A stretch of DNA of 8,565 nucleotides, taken from positions 1-8,565 of the forward strand of contig JADHTP010000126.1 in assembly GCA_016784945.1 (NCBI GenBank), given 5' to 3'. The translations under genes were made by a program, and so were the position numbers. Under the pieces are notes generated by a model. The model worked only from the letters and a program-made list of their open reading frames with translations, did no database searches and was not told the DNA's origin. Positions 6,744 to 8,565 of the stretch are shown here, one piece after another (the stretch's first letter is position 1; each line of letters starts with the position of its first letter). The stretch is from Deltaproteobacteria bacterium. GTDB taxonomy: Bacteria; Myxococcota_A; UBA9042; DTJE01.

Positions 6744-6915
6744 CTAGAGAGACTTGACGGCTTCGAGCACCTTTTCCACGTGCCCGTCCACCGTGCCGAG
6801 CTTCAACAGCTCCGATTGGGCATCGTTGAACCCGCAGGCCCATCTCTCGCGGCCCGACAGGTTCCGACGTTCGAGGGGGGCCTCCACACTGCTGGCAGAA
6901 CCTGGGTTCGGGCAT
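6744..6915 (-). pseudogene. Small zinc-ribbon protein, reading frame broken by one base in a C6 run
   Basis: The gene starts at ATG 6915 with AAGGA 6 bases upstream, 11 bases after the nifS stop. It begins MPEPRFCQQCGG, a CxxC zinc-knuckle start. The frame then breaks at a run of six Cs (G6 at 6875-6880 on +). Removing one C gives a 56-residue protein that continues PLERRNLSGRERWACGFNDA and ends GHVEKVLEAVKSL at TAG 6746-6744, just before the hairpin. Without the correction the frame runs on through the hairpin into Arg/Gly-rich sequence with no protein character. The corrected form resembles the zinc ribbons found at the front of Nudix-type proteins, but has only three Cys. It may be a sequencing error, a real mutation, or a +1 frameshift at CCC-CCT. 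The function is not known; its place after nifS suggests a metal or cluster link. Confidence 0.65.
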
Positions 6916-6921
6916 GTTTCG

Positions 6922-6926
6922 TCCTT
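6922..6926 (-). promoter_or_regulatory. Ribosome binding site of the small zinc-ribbon gene
   Basis: AAGGA on the - strand lies 6 bases before ATG 6915 and immediately follows the nifS stop codon (TGAAAGGA). It supports initiation at 6915 in the CxxC frame, which is what makes the downstream frame break meaningful. Confidence 0.7.
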
Positions 6927-8123
6927 TCAGATCTTGCCCGTGGGCCGGTCGGTCTCGGAATCCCAGTATGGTGACAGTTTTCTCAGGCTCGCAACGACAC
7001 GCGGAAAAACGTCGAGCACGTGGTCCACGTCGGATTCGTCATTGTAGTGACTCAGGCTGAACCGGATGGACCCGTGCATGGCGGTAAAGGGCACGTCCAT
7101 GGCCTTGAGAACGTGGGAAGGCTCCAGTGAACCCGAGGTGCAGGCCGATCCGCTGGACGCGCAGATGCCGGCCTCGTCCAGCTGGTAAAGCATCCCCTCG
7201 CCCTCGATGTAGTGCACGGCCACGTTGGACGTGTTGGGCAGCCGCGGGGCACCCTTGCCGTTGACTTCCAGGTAGGGGATCGACTCCTGCAGGCTGGACT
7301 CGAGCCGGTCCCTCATCCCCCGTAACCGGTCTTCGCCGTCCCGGTGCTCCGTGGCCAGTTCACAGGCCCGGGCCAGTCCCACGATGAAGGCCACGTTTTC
7401 GGTTCCACCGCGACGGCCGCTCTCCTGGTGGCCCCCGATCAGGTACGGGCGTATGGGCGTCCCACGACGGATGAACAGGGCGCCCACGCCCTTGGGGGCA
7501 TGGAGCTTGTGCCCCGAAAACGACAGCAGGTCCACGTTCTTGAAGGACCCCCTGAGGTTGATGGGCAGCTTGCCGGCGGTCTGGGTGGCGTCGGTGTGGA
7601 AGAGGATGGACTGGTCCGTTTCCTTGGTCACCCGGGCCAGTTCGTCAACGGGGAAGATGACGCCCGTTTCGTTGTTGGCGTGCATGATGGAGACCAGCAG
7701 GGTGTCCGGCCGCAGGGCCCGGATGAAGGCCCTCACGTCCAGGGTGCCGTGGGTGTCCACTGGCAGAAAGTCCACCTCGTATCCCTGGCGCTGGAGGTCC
7801 TTGCACACTTCGAGGACCGCCGGGTGCTCCACGGACGTCGTGATGATGTGCCGCCGGCCGGGGTTCGCCCTAACCGCACCGTAGATGGCCGTGTTGTTGC
7901 TCTCCGTGGCGCAGGACGTGGGCAGGATCTGGGTCACGTTCCCTACGCCCAGGAAATGGGCGATGGTCCGCTTGGCCGCCTTGAGGGCGTCTCCCACCTC
8001 GGTGGCCGGGCCGTACATGGAACTCGGGTTGAAATATTGCCCCGTGAGGTACGGGATCATGGCCTCGTAGACCTCGGGCGCGATGGGTGTGGTGGCGTTG
8101 TTGTCCAGGTAGACGGTCTTCAC
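6927..8123 (-). CDS. nifS: Cysteine desulfurase NifS (class V aminotransferase fold)
   Basis: This pyridoxal-phosphate enzyme takes sulfur from cysteine, leaving alanine, and passes it as a persulfide to a scaffold, here the adjacent NifU. The 398-residue protein is complete. It begins VYLDNNATTPIAPEV, as NifS/IscS proteins do. His100 (SVEHPAV) is the cofactor-stacking histidine, Asp178 (FHTDATQTAG) binds the pyridine nitrogen and Lys206 (SFSGHKLHAPKG) forms the Schiff base. The mobile-loop catalytic Cys328 sits in SSGSACTSGSLEPSHVLKAM, so this is a group I enzyme. GGHQESGRRGGTEN is also intact. The start is GTG 8123, with GAGGGG 5 bases upstream and 13 bases after the nifU stop. No nitrogenase genes are in the window, so it may serve general iron-sulfur cluster building, as NIF-type systems do in several anaerobes. 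IscS is the alternative name; the NifU neighbour favours NifS. Confidence 0.95.
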   Translation of the reverse strand: MKTVYLDNNATTPIAPEVYEAMIPYLTGQYFNPSSMYGPATEVGDALKAAKRTIAHFLGVGNVTQILPTSCATESNNTAIYGAVRANPGRRHIITTSVEHPAVLEVCKDLQRQGYEVDFLPVDTHGTLDVRAFIRALRPDTLLVSIMHANNETGVIFPVDELARVTKETDQSILFHTDATQTAGKLPINLRGSFKNVDLLSFSGHKLHAPKGVGALFIRRGTPIRPYLIGGHQESGRRGGTENVAFIVGLARACELATEHRDGEDRLRGMRDRLESSLQESIPYLEVNGKGAPRLPNTSNVAVHYIEGEGMLYQLDEAGICASSGSACTSGSLEPSHVLKAMDVPFTAMHGSIRFSLSHYNDESDVDHVLDVFPRVVASLRKLSPYWDSETDRPTGKI

Positions 8124-8136
8124 AAAAACCCCTCGG

Positions 8137-8565
8137 TCAGACGGCGATGACGCGGATCCGTTCGTCCAGGTTATCCTTCATGGTCTGCTCCACCATCATC
8201 TTCAGGGTCACGCCCGCCCCCACGCATCCCGCGCACGCGCCGGAGAGATGGACATAGATGAGCAGGTCCTTGATGTCCACGATCTCGATGTCGCCCCCGT
8301 CCTTCTGGAGCATGGGCCTGACGTTCGTCTCCAGGAGCCCTTCGACCTTCTTGGCGAACTGGTAGGGCGACAGGTCCGTGGAGCCGCCACCTGTTTCGGA
8401 GGCGGGAGACACCGGGGCGGCCGGTTCTTTGCCATCGGAACGACCCCAGATGGAGTCCAGCAGGTCCTGCAGTCCCCCGGGCGCATGGTGGCAGGTGGAG
8501 CAGGCGCCGCCCGCTTTCACCGCGTTGGTGATGTCCGGGATGGTCCGGAGGTTCAATTCCTTGAT
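8137..8565 (-). CDS. nifU: NifU iron-sulfur scaffold protein, C-terminal part (5' end beyond window)
   Basis: Only the last 142 residues are visible; the frame is open through the right edge, so the IscU-like N-terminal domain and the first cysteine pair of the middle domain should lie outside. Visible parts, numbered from the edge: the end of the central 2Fe-2S (BFD-like) domain, IPDITNAVKAGGACSTCHH, with Cys22 and Cys25; a Gly/Ser/Pro-rich linker (about 35-63); and the Nfu domain, with VRPMLQKDGGDIEIVDI and LSGACAGCVGAG, where Cys111 and Cys114 hold the transiently built cluster. Three-domain NifU assembles clusters from NifS-derived sulfur and hands them to apoproteins. The TTG at 8556 is internal and should not be taken as the start. 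The three-domain form is inferred from the visible end of the central domain. Confidence 0.92.
   Translation of the reverse strand: MKELNLRTIPDITNAVKAGGACSTCHHAPGGLQDLLDSIWGRSDGKEPAAPVSPASETGGGSTDLSPYQFAKKVEGLLETNVRPMLQKDGGDIEIVDIKDLLIYVHLSGACAGCVGAGVTLKMMVEQTMKDNLDERIRVIAV

Noticed and set aside
6703..6915. 70-residue product from ATG 6915 read straight through
   Set aside because: Past the C6 run it becomes Arg/Gly-rich and reads through the operon hairpin; the one-base-shifted frame gives the sensible end and stop.
7344..8150. 268-codon ORF on the + strand opposite nifS
   Set aside because: It is antisense to a full NifS with all catalytic residues; the product has only shadow composition.
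8137..8556. A 139-residue free-standing protein starting at TTG 8556
   Set aside because: The frame continues to the edge, and the visible start lies inside the NifU central domain, so the true start is outside the window.

Overview
This window comes from a GC-rich bacterium. The likely lineage is Myxococcota, Desulfobacterota or a relative, judged from the NIF-type iron-sulfur genes, the LemA/GIDE pair, the GH31 enzyme and the dispersed palindromic repeats; no marker gene here fixes it. There is no prophage, transposase, CRISPR array, tRNA or rRNA gene. The genes are dense, with short gaps, and most ORFs on the opposite strand are GC-driven shadows.

The left half is on the + strand. It starts with the 3' part of a glycoside hydrolase family 31 (GH31) gene (<1-2121). 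Next comes a small GGQ-containing release-factor-like gene (2156-2572) that resembles mitochondrial MTRFR/C12orf65, then a B12-binding-domain radical SAM enzyme (2623-4020). Nothing in the sequence ties these three to one pathway.

The 113-bp gap at 4021-4133 separates the converging + and - strand genes and is made almost entirely of repeats. A degenerate heptamer array is followed by two palindromic units in inverted orientation. The stems of the two units differ at four consecutive base pairs, yet every pair is kept.

The right half is on the - strand. Reading from the right edge, nifU (3' part, 8565-8137), nifS (8123-6927) and a tiny zinc-ribbon gene broken by a one-base shift (6915-6744) form a compact iron-sulfur assembly operon, ending at a strong hairpin (6706-6731). 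A second operon follows: a large membrane protein that joins an unfamiliar N-terminal region to a GIDE domain with an EF-hand calcium loop (6565-4718), translationally coupled through a TGATG junction to lemA (4718-4134).

The items most worth following are the GIDE/EF-hand fusion with LemA, the covarying twin palindromes, the +1-shifted zinc-ribbon gene after nifS, and the MTRFR-like release factor.
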